Assembly: GCA_003151595.1 (NCBI GenBank)
Contig: PLXW01000105.1
Location: 1-37,184, forward strand
DNA: 37,184 bases
Source: Myxococcales bacterium
GTDB taxonomy: Bacteria; Myxococcota; Polyangia; Polyangiales; Polyangiaceae
Direction of reading: 5' to 3'
Positions 16,497 to 26,170 of this stretch are shown here, piece after piece (the stretch's first letter is position 1; every line of letters starts with the position of its first letter). Position numbers and translations under genes: made by a program. A model generated the notes under the pieces. That model was not told the DNA's origin. It saw nothing but the letters and a program-made list of their open reading frames with translations, and did not search any database.

Positions 16497-18914
16497 TCAG
16501 GCGAGCCAGACGATGGTGACTCCATCGCCTCCCTCGTCCAGTCCACCCGCGCGGAAATGCGAGACGTAGCGGCTCTCGCGCAGCTCTCTTCGGATCAGCT
16601 CGCGGAGCGCGCCGGTGCCGTGGCCGTGGATGAGGAACGCGACGCGACGGCCGGCGTTGAGCGAGCGATCGAGGAACGTGTTCGCCATCGAGAGCGCGTC
16701 GTCCGCGCGAAGGCCGCGGAGGTCGCACGAGTTGTCGTTTGTCTGCATCGCCGGCTCGAGCGGCTCGGTCTTGGGTGCAGTGTGCGCGCGCTTGGGAACG
16801 GGCTTGCCCGCGTTTTCCTGATCGGCATGCGTGGAAGATGCACGTAATTCGTCGAGCTGCACCGTGAGCTTGAGCGCGCCGGCCGCCACGCGGACCTGAG
16901 TCCCCGTGATCTCGACCACCTCGGCCTCGGCGCGAAGCTTCGGAACCCAGACGCGCGAGCCCCTCTTCAAGTCTGCGGCACGCACGCGTTCGCGCGGCGT
17001 CTCTCCGTCGCGGTCGGGGACGACGAGCGACTCCAGCTCGCCGCCGATGGCCACCGCGCTCGCCACGCGCTCGAGCGCGCGCGACGCCTCGCGGATGTCC
17101 CCTTCGTCGAGCTTCTTCGTGCGCAGCTTGGCCTGCGCGGCGCGAAGCTCCTCGCGCGCGCGTCGCACCCCGGCGAGCAAGGCCTCGGCCTCGCGCGATA
17201 GCTCGCGCTTGTCGCGATCGCGCGCCGTGACGATCGCCTCTTCGTAGCGAACGCGCGCCGCTTCCGCCGCTTCTTCGCGCGCGACGGCGGCGTGGCGCGC
17301 GAGATCGAGCGCTGCGCGCTCGTCGTTGAGCTTCTTCACCACGCTCTCGAAGCTGACGTCTTCGCGCGTGAGGAACCGCTCGGCGCGCTCGATGACGGTC
17401 GGCGGCATCCCGAATCGCCTCGCCACGGCGAGCGCGCTCGATTGCCCCGGCACGTCGAGCGCGAGGCGGAACGTCGGCGTCATCGTCGCCAGCTCGAACC
17501 CGACGCTCGCATTTCGAAACCGCGCGTCGGCCAGCGCCAGCGCCTTCAGCCCTTCGTAGTGCGTCGTCGCCACCACCGCGCCGCCACGCGCACACAGCGA
17601 ATCGAGCACGCCCGCGGCGAGCGCTTCGCCTTCGCGCGGATCGGTCCCCGTCGCCAGCTCGTCGAGGAGCACGAGCGCGCCGTCGTGCGTGTCTTCCAGG
17701 ATCGCGGCCAGGTTCCGCACGTGCGCGCTGAACGTCGAGAGGTTCGCGTGCAAGCTCTGATCGTCGCCCACGTCGGTGAGCACCACGTCGAAGAGCCCCA
17801 GCGTGCTCCCGGCGTCACACGCCACCGGCAGCCCCGCGCGCAGCATCAGCGCCGCCAGCCCCATCGTCTTCAAGGCGACGGTCTTGCCGCCTGCGTTCGG
17901 TCCGCTCACGACGACCGCGTGGCGCGCATCGACCGCGAGATCGCTCGGCACCACGGCCACGCCGTCGAGCGCGAGCAGCGGGTGACGCGCGCCGCGCAGG
18001 TCGACCTTCGCCGCGTCGCTCACCTCCGGGAAGACGAGCGCAAGCTCCATCGCCAGCTTCGCCGTCGCCGCGCGCACGTCGGCGCGCGCGATCGCCGCGA
18101 CCGCGGCCTCGATGCTCGTCAGCGAATCGCCGAGGAGCGAGGAGAGACGCCCGTAGATCGCGATCTCTTCGCGCTGCACTTCGGCCTCGAGCACCTTGAG
18201 CCGATTGCCCATGGGGATGACGGCGCGCGGCTCGACGAACAGCGTCGACCCGCTGGCGCTCGTCGCGTGAACGATCCCCGGGAAGCGCTCGTGCGCGTCG
18301 CTTCGAACGGGGACGACCCAGCGCCCTTCGCGCTCGGTGACGAAGCGATCCTGAAGGACGGCCTCGTACTTGGTCATCATCTCTTCGAGACGACGGACCA
18401 TCCGCTCGCGCGACGCGCTGTACTCGCCGCGCAGCTCTTTGAGGCGTGGGCTGGCGTTGTCGGCCAGCGTCCCGTCGGCTTCGAAGCAGCGAGCGACGTC
18501 GTCGGCCAGCGAGTCGAGCGTGGGATCGGTGGTGCACGCTTCGTGGAGCGCGGGGGACTCCAGGCGATGCAGTGCGAGGAAGCGCCGGAGCGCGCGCGCC
18601 GAGCCGAGCACGTGGGCCAGCGCGCGAAGCTCCGCGGGTCCGAGCACGCCGCCGACGCGGAGGCGACTCACCGCTTCGTCGACGTCGGGGAGCGACGCCA
18701 TCGGCAGCGACTCGCCCTTCTCCGCGAGCTCGCACGCCTCGCGCGCCTGCGCGAGGAGCGTGCGCGCTTCACCGCGCGTCGCCGCGAAGGGGAGGGCCGT
18801 GGCCTCGGCGCGCCCCATCGCCGTGGCGCATCGTTCGCCGAGCGCAGCGAGCACGCGATCCCACTCGAGGTCGCTGCGTGTCTTCCGGGGTGCCGGGTCT
18901 TCGCGGAGGTTCAA
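16497..18914 (-). CDS. mutS2: MutS2 family DNA mismatch/recombination-limiting ATPase-endonuclease
   Basis: MutS2 proteins bind branched DNA or collided ribosomes and suppress homologous recombination or split stalled ribosomes; they lack the mismatch-recognition domain of MutS1. Seen here: N-terminal clamp/lever region (residues about 15-300, LEWDRVLAALGERC start), ABC ATPase Walker A GPNAGGKT near 337-345, Walker B VLLDELATGTDPREGEAL near 414, a coiled-coil from about 500-620 rich in Arg/Glu/Ala, and a C-terminal Smr nuclease domain beginning C-D-L-R-G-L near 728 with the HGHGTG motif. Length 805, usual for MutS2. The only start that keeps the conserved N-terminus is a TTG at 18914, with no clear ribosome site. 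It is divergent from the AgmX-like lipoprotein; 62 bp separate them. Confidence 0.95.
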   Translation of the reverse strand: MNLREDPAPRKTRSDLEWDRVLAALGERCATAMGRAEATALPFAATRGEARTLLAQAREACELAEKGESLPMASLPDVDEAVSRLRVGGVLGPAELRALAHVLGSARALRRFLALHRLESPALHEACTTDPTLDSLADDVARCFEADGTLADNASPRLKELRGEYSASRERMVRRLEEMMTKYEAVLQDRFVTEREGRWVVPVRSDAHERFPGIVHATSASGSTLFVEPRAVIPMGNRLKVLEAEVQREEIAIYGRLSSLLGDSLTSIEAAVAAIARADVRAATAKLAMELALVFPEVSDAAKVDLRGARHPLLALDGVAVVPSDLAVDARHAVVVSGPNAGGKTVALKTMGLAALMLRAGLPVACDAGSTLGLFDVVLTDVGDDQSLHANLSTFSAHVRNLAAILEDTHDGALVLLDELATGTDPREGEALAAGVLDSLCARGGAVVATTHYEGLKALALADARFRNASVGFELATMTPTFRLALDVPGQSSALAVARRFGMPPTVIERAERFLTREDVSFESVVKKLNDERAALDLARHAAVAREEAAEAARVRYEEAIVTARDRDKRELSREAEALLAGVRRAREELRAAQAKLRTKKLDEGDIREASRALERVASAVAIGGELESLVVPDRDGETPRERVRAADLKRGSRVWVPKLRAEAEVVEITGTQVRVAAGALKLTVQLDELRASSTHADQENAGKPVPKRAHTAPKTEPLEPAMQTNDNSCDLRGLRADDALSMANTFLDRSLNAGRRVAFLIHGHGTGALRELIRRELRESRYVSHFRAGGLDEGGDGVTIVWLA

Positions 18915-18963
18915 AGCGGCCCAAACGTGCGGGCGGAACGCGCCCGACGCAAGCGGGGGGTGC

Positions 18964-18969
18964 TACCTT
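18964..18969 (+). promoter_or_regulatory. Candidate -10 element (TACCTT) for the AgmX-like lipoprotein gene
   Basis: TACCTT within GGTGCTACCTTCGCGAAC lies 7 nt before the ATG at 18977. No Shine-Dalgarno sequence is present. No -35 is evident at 17 nt upstream. It would give a leaderless mRNA. Confidence 0.35.
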
Positions 18970-18976
18970 CGCGAAC

Positions 18977-19435
18977 ATGAAGCGCGTCCTGTGCTCCGGG
19001 GTGCTGTTCGTCGCCGCGTGCGGATCGAAGCCCCCGCCTGCTCCTCCCACCCCCGAAGCTCCGCCGCCCACGGCCGCCGACGCCGCGAACGCGAACGCGA
19101 CCCCGACCGCGACCCCGACCGCAACCCCGACCCCCGACGACTCCCCCAACGATGCCGCCGGCGTCGCCTACCTCGAGTCCGTCCAGGCCCTCTACAAACA
19201 ACAACGCGACCCTCTCACCGCGACCTGCTGGCTCCACGCCAAGTCCTCCGAGAAGGCCTACGCCGGCAAGGCGATCATCCGCGTCGGCCCCGGCGGCAAG
19301 GTCCTCTCCACCAAGACCGACGGCACCGACGATGCGACGAACGCCTGCGTCGACAAGCAGATCAAGAAGTGGAAGCTCCCGCCGCCGAACGGCACGGCGA
19401 CGGTCACGCTCCCGATTCGATTGCACCGCGACTGA
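18977..19435 (+). CDS. Lipoprotein with AgmX/PglI or TonB-C-like C-terminal domain
   Basis: 152-residue lipoprotein. Signal MKRVLCSGVLFVAAC has lipobox V-A-A-C (Cys15). A Pro/Ala/Thr spacer with PTATPTATPTP repeats runs to about residue 55. The C-terminal ~95 residues carry the pattern of the AgmX/PglI C-terminal and TonB-C-like modules common in myxobacteria: a Cys (CWLHAK), AIIRVGPGGKVLSTKTDG, a second Cys in TNACVDKQIKKWKLPPPNG, then TVTLPIRLH. Two cysteines could form a disulfide. Such modules are linked to gliding or envelope systems, but the role here is unknown. The plus-strand transcript ends 15 bp from the convergent lipoprotein gene. Confidence 0.75.
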   Translation: MKRVLCSGVLFVAACGSKPPPAPPTPEAPPPTAADAANANATPTATPTATPTPDDSPNDAAGVAYLESVQALYKQQRDPLTATCWLHAKSSEKAYAGKAIIRVGPGGKVLSTKTDGTDDATNACVDKQIKKWKLPPPNGTATVTLPIRLHRD

Positions 19436-19450
19436 GCACGCCGTCGCCGA

Positions 19451-21049
19451 TCACTTCGGCGCGCAGTTGATCTGCGTCGCCCAGATGTCGTTCACGGTAG
19501 AGGCCTCGCTGTCCGACTGAATGAAGACGAGCTCGAACCCGGCGATCGCCGCGAACGGCGCGCTGGTGAACGTCACGTCGCCGCCGTAGATCGCGAGCCC
19601 GGTCGTCGACGGATCGAAATAGAAGAACCCCGTCGTGTTCGTGCGCTGGGCGCGGACCGCGCCTTCACCGTTCCACCACAGGAAATTCAGCCCGTTGTTG
19701 TTCGGGAAGATGCTCCCGACGCCGAGCAGATTGTCGCTCGCGAGGGGCGAGGTGAAGCTCTCCCAGTGGTAGGTGGAGTTGTTGATGGGGAGATCCGAGA
19801 TGCTCGCCAGCGTCGTCGCGCGGAGATCCGTGCTCGGGTTCAGCGTGGCCAGCTTCGAGCCCGGCACGTGCCCCGCGTAGACCACGGGCGTCACCGTCTG
19901 TGAGCTGAGGTCCGCCTCGAGGATCGCCAACCCGATGTCGTTCGTGCTCGCGAGCGACTGAATCGACAGACCTTGCATGATGTCGCTGTCGTCCAGCAGC
20001 GGGACCTCGTACGCCGAGGCGCCCGTGTTCGCGGTCGTGCTCGTATAGAGCGCCACGCCGATGCCAGGGTTCGGCCCGCCGTTCCCCTGCGGGCTCGTCA
20101 TCGCGTAGAGGCCAGTGCCCGCGGCCGCGAGGCCTTGAAGTTGGAACGTGATGTTGCCGCCCGCGTCGGCCGGCGGACCTGCATCGCCTCCGTCGGGCAC
20201 TTCGACGTTCTGAGGCGGCAGCTGCCAGAACCCCGGCGACCCGCTCCCAGCGACGAAGTGCTCGGTCTGATGGGTGATCGTCGTCGTCGTGCCGCACCCG
20301 TTCTGGTACGCGAACTCGACGAAGTAGTCGTTGCTCGCGGCGTTCTTCACCAAGAGCGTCCCTTCGATGCGATTCACGCACGACGCGCTCAGGACCGTGA
20401 GCGTCACGGGCGGCGCCCACACGTTCACCGCGTCCTCGAGCTTGAGGACTTGCAGCACGGGCGTCGAGATCCCACCGTCGTTCAGGTTCCCGAAGACCAG
20501 GGCCGCGATCCCGGTCGCGTAGCGCACGACGTCCAACGTCTGGCCGTTGTTGTTGCTGACCGGGATCGGCGTATCGGTGACGTTCCCGCCGTTCCCCTGA
20601 TTGAACGAATAAATGTGGTGGATCGTCGGACCGCTGCTGGGGCTCTCCGGGACGTAGGCGCGGTAGCCCGACTGGTTGCCGTTGCCGGTGTTGAACAGCT
20701 GGACGCGCGAGCCGTCGTTGCTCGCGCTCTTCGCGACCGACCCGATCTTCCTGCGAACCCCGCCGGCCTGCTCGACGCACGACAGCGGGACGACTGCGCC
20801 CGCCTCGTTCGCGTCGGCGACGGGCCCGTCCAGCGGCGCGGTCACGTCGTTGGCGGAGTCCGCCGTCGGTCCGCCGTCATCGCCGTTCACCGCTCCATCG
20901 ACCGTGTTGGGCGAGCCGTCAGGGTTCGTTCCGCCGTCGTCGCCGCTCGACTCGCCGCTCGTGGTGAAGTCGCCGAGGAGCGACGCGCACCCGCTCACCG
21001 AGACCACGACCGCGACTCCGAACCCCCACCGAATCGTGCTGCGACGCAT
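19451..21049 (-). CDS. Large lipoprotein (hypothetical)
   Basis: 532-residue protein that I do not recognise beyond a style common in myxobacterial genomes. The signal peptide ends in lipobox V-S-G-C (Cys near 21), followed by CASLLGDFTTSG, an opening often seen in these lipoproteins. A stalk of Gly/Asp/Asn/Thr (SGDDGGTNPDGSPN type) extends to about residue 85. The remainder looks beta-rich: alternating hydrophobic/polar strands with many Asn, Gly, Thr and Ser, reminiscent of beta-propeller-like or surface-exposed proteins, with few cysteines. A GGGAGAG ribosome site supports the ATG at 21049. It follows the sigma-54 activator by 20 bp on the same strand and may share its transcript. Outer-membrane or surface location is inferred. 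Confidence 0.8.
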   Translation of the reverse strand: MRRSTIRWGFGVAVVVSVSGCASLLGDFTTSGESSGDDGGTNPDGSPNTVDGAVNGDDGGPTADSANDVTAPLDGPVADANEAGAVVPLSCVEQAGGVRRKIGSVAKSASNDGSRVQLFNTGNGNQSGYRAYVPESPSSGPTIHHIYSFNQGNGGNVTDTPIPVSNNNGQTLDVVRYATGIAALVFGNLNDGGISTPVLQVLKLEDAVNVWAPPVTLTVLSASCVNRIEGTLLVKNAASNDYFVEFAYQNGCGTTTTITHQTEHFVAGSGSPGFWQLPPQNVEVPDGGDAGPPADAGGNITFQLQGLAAAGTGLYAMTSPQGNGGPNPGIGVALYTSTTANTGASAYEVPLLDDSDIMQGLSIQSLASTNDIGLAILEADLSSQTVTPVVYAGHVPGSKLATLNPSTDLRATTLASISDLPINNSTYHWESFTSPLASDNLLGVGSIFPNNNGLNFLWWNGEGAVRAQRTNTTGFFYFDPSTTGLAIYGGDVTFTSAPFAAIAGFELVFIQSDSEASTVNDIWATQINCAPK

Positions 21050-21069
21050 GAGTCTCTCCCTGACTGTGA

Positions 21070-22986
<1,917 letters not shown>

Positions 22987-23088
22987 TAGCCCAAGTTGGC
23001 CCAGCGCGCGCCGAAGGCGCGCTTCCCCACGACTCGACGCGGCGCCCCCAAGCCGTTGTTTGCTTTGTGGAGACGGTACCCCTCCCTC

Positions 23089-23097
23089 CGCTATGCT
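23089..23097 (+). promoter_or_regulatory. CGCTATGCT -10-like site for the small lipoprotein gene
   Basis: CGCTATGCT (hexamer TATGCT at 23092-23097) lies 20 nt upstream of the ATG at 23118, with a GGAGGA ribosome site in between. The same 9-mer occurs upstream of the genes at 28056 and 32163. Confidence 0.4.
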
Positions 23098-23117
23098 CTG
23101 CAGTGGAGGAACGCGCG

Positions 23118-23294
23118 ATGAAGCACTTCGTGTTGGCGTCGTTGGTCGTAGCCGGCTTTGCGTTCTCGGCGTGCGGTGGTGCGCCGAAGCCGCCGATGGT
23201 CCCCGACGACTCGACGCTCACGGGCGGCGACGGCGGCACCGACACGCCCGCCCCGGCCGCCCCCGCTCCGCTGACTCCGCCCGCCGTGAAGTGA
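23118..23294 (+). CDS. Small lipoprotein (hypothetical)
   Basis: 58-residue lipoprotein. Signal MKHFVLASLVVAGFAFSAC has lipobox F-S-A-C (Cys19); the mature part is ~40 residues of Gly, Pro, Ala, Thr and Asp with no fold visible. The ribosome site GGAGGA is 7 nt before the ATG, which makes a real gene likely despite its size. Its stop codon TGA forms the first bases of an 11-bp stem-loop (23292-23317). It converges with the Pro/Gln-repeat membrane protein gene. No function can be assigned. Confidence 0.65.
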   Translation: MKHFVLASLVVAGFAFSACGGAPKPPMVPDDSTLTGGDGGTDTPAPAAPAPLTPPAVK

Positions 23295-23317
23295 CGTTCG
23301 CCCCAAGGCGAACGTCA
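23292..23317. terminator. Perfect 11-bp hairpin overlapping a stop codon
   Basis: TGACGTTCGCC and GGCGAACGTCA are perfect complements around a CCAA loop. The left arm starts at the TGA of the small lipoprotein. There is no U-tract, so it may be a bidirectional or Rho-assisted terminator, or an mRNA 3'-end stabiliser, in this convergent gap. Confidence 0.55.
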
Positions 23318-23343
23318 TCCTGAGTCGCATCGCGACGAAGGAT
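23317..23343. repeat. Second hairpin with tandem G-A mismatches, REP-like
   Basis: ATCCT-GA-GTCGC, loop ATC, GCGAC-GA-AGGAT: two 5-bp stems separated by opposed GA/GA, a stable tandem sheared-pair arrangement. The sequence resembles the widespread intergenic repeat read as TCATCCTGAG...GAAGGATC. It abuts the previous hairpin (shared base 23317) and ends 5 bp before the convergent stop. Confidence 0.5.
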
Positions 23344-23348
23344 ACCGA

Positions 23349-24761
23349 TTAGAACATCCCGTACGCGGAGAGCGCGGCGCCGCCGTTCGGGGTCGGCGTG
23401 ATTCCCACCTGGAACGGCGGGAGCCACGACGCGGTCTGATCGTCCTTCATGTTGAACGTGAGCGCGGCTGCGACGCCGACGCCGGCGAGCCCTCCGAGCG
23501 AGTTCGCGATGAGGCCGTGGCGCGGGTCGTCGCTGCTGCCGATGTAGAAGAGGTAGACGACCGAGGCTGCCGCGGTGCCGAGCAGGTACCCGAGCCACAT
23601 CGCTTGCTGCGAGCGCCACGACGGGACGTAGCCCCCGATCGACAGCGCGCCGGTCGCGACGATGCCGAGGTTGTATCCGATGAGGCCGCCGACGCTGGAC
23701 CCGTTTTTCCAGTCCCCCTTGCCGACGCCGGCGCCCATGAACGATCCGGAGATCGCGCCCCACCCCGCGCCGCTGGCGATGAACGCGAGGCTGCGCGGAT
23801 CGGGGCGGAGCCACTCGCCGAACGCATAGCCGCCGACGCCGCCGCCGGTCGCGAGGACCCACGTCATCGTCGACTGCGTGGCGAAGCTCCACGTGTTGGG
23901 GCCGCCGTGATCGGAGTGCTGCCACTGCGTGCCGCTGATCGAGATCCCTTCGATCGCGCCGAGCGCGAGGCCGGTGGAGATCGACGACGGAACGCCGCGA
24001 TGAAGAGGCGCGGCCTGATCCCAGAGATAGACGCCGATGGGGGCCGCGGCGCCGAAGGCGATCGGCGCGATGAACGCGATGCCGGGATCGCCGACGTGCG
24101 CCAGCCCGTCGATCCAGATGCCGGTGCCGAGGCCGTACGCGATGCTCGTCCCGTAGAGGATCGCCATCTCGTTCGGATCGCGAATGTCGCTCGCGACGGG
24201 TGGCGCGAGCAGCTGCGGCTGCGGCGGATACCCCGGCGGTGGCATCGCGCCCGGCTGCGGCGGATACCCCTGCGGCGGTTGCTGCGGATAGCCGGGCGGC
24301 GGCTGTTGCTGCGGATACCCTTGCGGCGGCGGATACCCCTGCGGCGGTTGAAGCTGCGGAGCTCCGGGCGGCGGTTGCTGCGGATAGCCCTGCGGCGGGA
24401 ACGGCTGCTGCTGCGGATAGGCCTGTGGCGGCTGCTGCTGCGGATACGGCTGCTGCGGCTGCGGCGCATAGGGCTGCTGCGGCGCCGGCTGTTGCGGATA
24501 CGGCTGCTGCGGCGCCGGCTGTTGCGGATACGGCTGCTGCGGATAGGTCTGCTGCGGCGGCTGTTGCGGATAGGCCTGCGGCGGCGGTTGCTGGAGCGGC
24601 GGCTGCTGCGGATACGCCTGCGGCGGCGGTTGCTGCGGGTATCCCTGCGGCGGTGGCTGCTGCGGATAGACCGGCTGCTGCGCGCTCGCGTGCGAGGCGA
24701 GGGTCAGGCCGAGAGGGAACGCGACGAGCGCGAAGCGCGGAGCCTTAAAGCGATGAACCAT
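23349..24761 (-). CDS. Pro/Gln-repeat envelope protein with C-terminal membrane-like domain
   Basis: 470 residues. A signal peptide ([27 protein letters not shown]) is followed by about 165 residues made of [12 protein letters not shown] repeats, rich in Gln, Pro and Tyr with almost no charge. This is a prion-like or collagen-like low-complexity segment. The C-terminal ~270 residues alternate Gly/Ala-rich hydrophobic stretches, several long enough to span a membrane or form beta-strands (for example [19 protein letters not shown] and [20 protein letters not shown]). The ATG at 24761 is set by a GGAG ribosome site 6 nt upstream; a TTG at 24773 is less likely. An outer-membrane beta-barrel or multi-pass protein is possible. 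It is convergent with the small lipoprotein. I do not recognise a named family. Confidence 0.75.
   Translation of the reverse strand: MVHRFKAPRFALVAFPLGLTLASHASAQQPVYPQQPPPQGYPQQPPPQAYPQQPPLQQPPPQAYPQQPPQQTYPQQPYPQQPAPQQPYPQQPAPQQPYAPQPQQPYPQQQPPQAYPQQQPFPPQGYPQQPPPGAPQLQPPQGYPPPQGYPQQQPPPGYPQQPPQGYPPQPGAMPPPGYPPQPQLLAPPVASDIRDPNEMAILYGTSIAYGLGTGIWIDGLAHVGDPGIAFIAPIAFGAAAPIGVYLWDQAAPLHRGVPSSISTGLALGAIEGISISGTQWQHSDHGGPNTWSFATQSTMTWVLATGGGVGGYAFGEWLRPDPRSLAFIASGAGWGAISGSFMGAGVGKGDWKNGSSVGGLIGYNLGIVATGALSIGGYVPSWRSQQAMWLGYLLGTAAASVVYLFYIGSSDDPRHGLIANSLGGLAGVGVAAALTFNMKDDQTASWLPPFQVGITPTPNGGAALSAYGMF
24472..24531. repeat. Two perfect 30-bp tandem repeats in the Pro/Gln segment
   Basis: Two adjacent perfect copies with period 30 begin GGCTGCTGCGG at 24472 and 24502, and a third partial copy begins at 24532. 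They sit inside a longer degenerate array (about 24210-24670) read on the minus strand as Tyr-Pro-Gln-Gln-Pro units. Unit length keeps frame. Confidence 0.85.
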
Positions 24762-24844
24762 TTGATGCTCCAATCAAGCGCCCTCCACGAGATCACGGAG
24801 CCCGCGTCGCGCCAAGCGGAAACGCGACGGCAAACGGGGAGCGA

Positions 24845-25888
24845 TCAGCGTCGAACGGCGTGTGGCGCGTGCGCGTGCTCGAACTCGGGACCGAGCTCGC
24901 GGGCCATCAGGTCGACGACGGCGCGCGCGGCCGGCTTGTCTTCGTAGAGGACCTTGTAGACCTCGCTCGTGATGGGCATGTCCACGCCGAGTTTTTTCGA
25001 GAGATCGAACGCGCTCTTCGCGGTCTTCACCCCTTCGGCGACGTGACCGAGCGACGCGAGCACGTCGCCCAGCGTGCGCCCTTTGCCCATCTCGAAGCCG
25101 ACGGTTCGATTGCGCGACAGCTCGCCGGTGCACGTGAGCACGAGGTCGCCCATGCCCGCGAGGCCGGCCAGCGTGAGCGCCGATCCGCCGCGCGCCATCG
25201 ACAGCTTCGCGATCTCGGCGAGCCCGCGCGTGATGAGCGCCGCGCGCGTGTTGTGCCCGAAGCCGAGGCCGTCGCACGCCCCCGCGGCGATCGCGATCAC
25301 GTTCTTCAGCGCGCCGCCGCACTCCACGCCGATGACATCGTCGCTGGCGTACGTGCGCAGGTACGGCGTGTGGAAGGCGTGCATGACCGCGTCGCGATCG
25401 ACGAGCGAGTGCCCGGCGATGACCACCGCCGTGGGCAAGCGCGCGGCGAGCTCCTTCGCGAAGCTGGGGCCGGAGAGGAACGTGAGGTGATCGCCGGCGT
25501 GCTTCGGGAGCTCGGCGCGGAGGACCTCGTCCATGAACATCAGCGAGTCGTTCTCGATCCCCTTGGTCGCGCTGATGATCGGGATCCCGCCGGGGACGTG
25601 CGGCGCCGCGGCGCGCGCCACTTCACGCGTGGCGTGGCTGGGCGCGACGAAGAGGACCATCGAGGCGTCCTCGAGCGTGGCTCTCAGATCGTGCGTGGCC
25701 ACGAGCGTCGACGGGAACTTCGCCCCCGGCAGGTAGCGGACGTTCTCGCGCGCCTCGTTGATCTGCGCGGCGAGGTCGGCTCTCCGCGACCACATCTCGA
25801 CGAACATCCCGTTGTCGGCGAGCACCCTCGCCAGCGCGGTCCCCCACGCCCCCGCGCCGAGCACGGCGACCTTCGCGGCCGCGGTCAT
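24845..25888 (-). CDS. gpsA: NAD(P)-dependent glycerol-3-phosphate dehydrogenase
   Basis: Cytoplasmic GpsA reduces dihydroxyacetone phosphate to sn-glycerol-3-phosphate, the backbone precursor of phospholipids. The Rossmann motif GAGAWGTALA sits at residues 10-19; further landmarks are SATKGIEND, FLSGPSFAKELA, the catalytic-lysine region CGGALKNVIAIAAGACDGLGFGHN and GLAGMGDLVLTCTGELSRNR. Length 347 against about 330-340. The start is the ATG at 25888, 4 nt inside the upstream zinc-ribbon gene (ATGA overlap), although the frame is open upstream. Together with glpK it gives two routes to glycerol-3-phosphate in this window. Confidence 0.96.
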   Translation of the reverse strand: MTAAAKVAVLGAGAWGTALARVLADNGMFVEMWSRRADLAAQINEARENVRYLPGAKFPSTLVATHDLRATLEDASMVLFVAPSHATREVARAAAPHVPGGIPIISATKGIENDSLMFMDEVLRAELPKHAGDHLTFLSGPSFAKELAARLPTAVVIAGHSLVDRDAVMHAFHTPYLRTYASDDVIGVECGGALKNVIAIAAGACDGLGFGHNTRAALITRGLAEIAKLSMARGGSALTLAGLAGMGDLVLTCTGELSRNRTVGFEMGKGRTLGDVLASLGHVAEGVKTAKSAFDLSKKLGVDMPITSEVYKVLYEDKPAARAVVDLMARELGPEFEHAHAPHAVRR

Positions 25889-26118
25889 CGATCCCCGCCG
25901 CGCGGTTCTCTCGGTGGAGTCGACGGGCCGTTGGACGAGGGCGCTTCGCTGTTCTGGACCTGCGCGGCCTTGTGGCGTTGCCAGCACTGCGCGCACCGCC
26001 ACTCGACGACGTCGTTCACGCGGATCACGCGCCAGCCGAACGACGTGGTCAGTGTGTTGTCGCCGTTGGTCTCCGGCGACACGCGTCCGCAGCCCACGCA
26101 TTTTTCACGGCCGAGCAT
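25885..26118 (-). CDS. Small zinc-ribbon-like protein
   Basis: 77-residue protein with two Cys pairs: C-V-G-C at residues 7-10 and C-A-Q-C near 42-45, about 31 residues apart. This is the layout of a zinc ribbon. The segment between has a WRVIRVNDVVEWRC strand pattern, and the C-terminal 25 residues are a disordered Pro/Ser/Gly/Arg tail. No enzyme motif is present. The ATG has a TAGGCT hexamer 7 nt upstream. Its stop overlaps the gpsA start by 4 nt, so it is translated ahead of gpsA. A regulatory or accessory role is possible but cannot be shown. Confidence 0.7.
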   Translation of the reverse strand: MLGREKCVGCGRVSPETNGDNTLTTSFGWRVIRVNDVVEWRCAQCWQRHKAAQVQNSEAPSSNGPSTPPREPRGGDR

Positions 26119-26125
26119 TCATTCA

Positions 26126-26131
26126 AGCCTA
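26126..26131 (-). promoter_or_regulatory. Candidate -10 element (TAGGCT) for the zinc-ribbon/gpsA operon
   Basis: TAGGCT on the minus strand ends 7 nt before the ATG at 26118. It is one of a set of TANNNT hexamers at the same distance from start codons in this window. Confidence 0.35.
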
Positions 26132-26170
26132 ACGCGACGCCGCACGATTCTCCAAGTCGCGCGACCAAGC

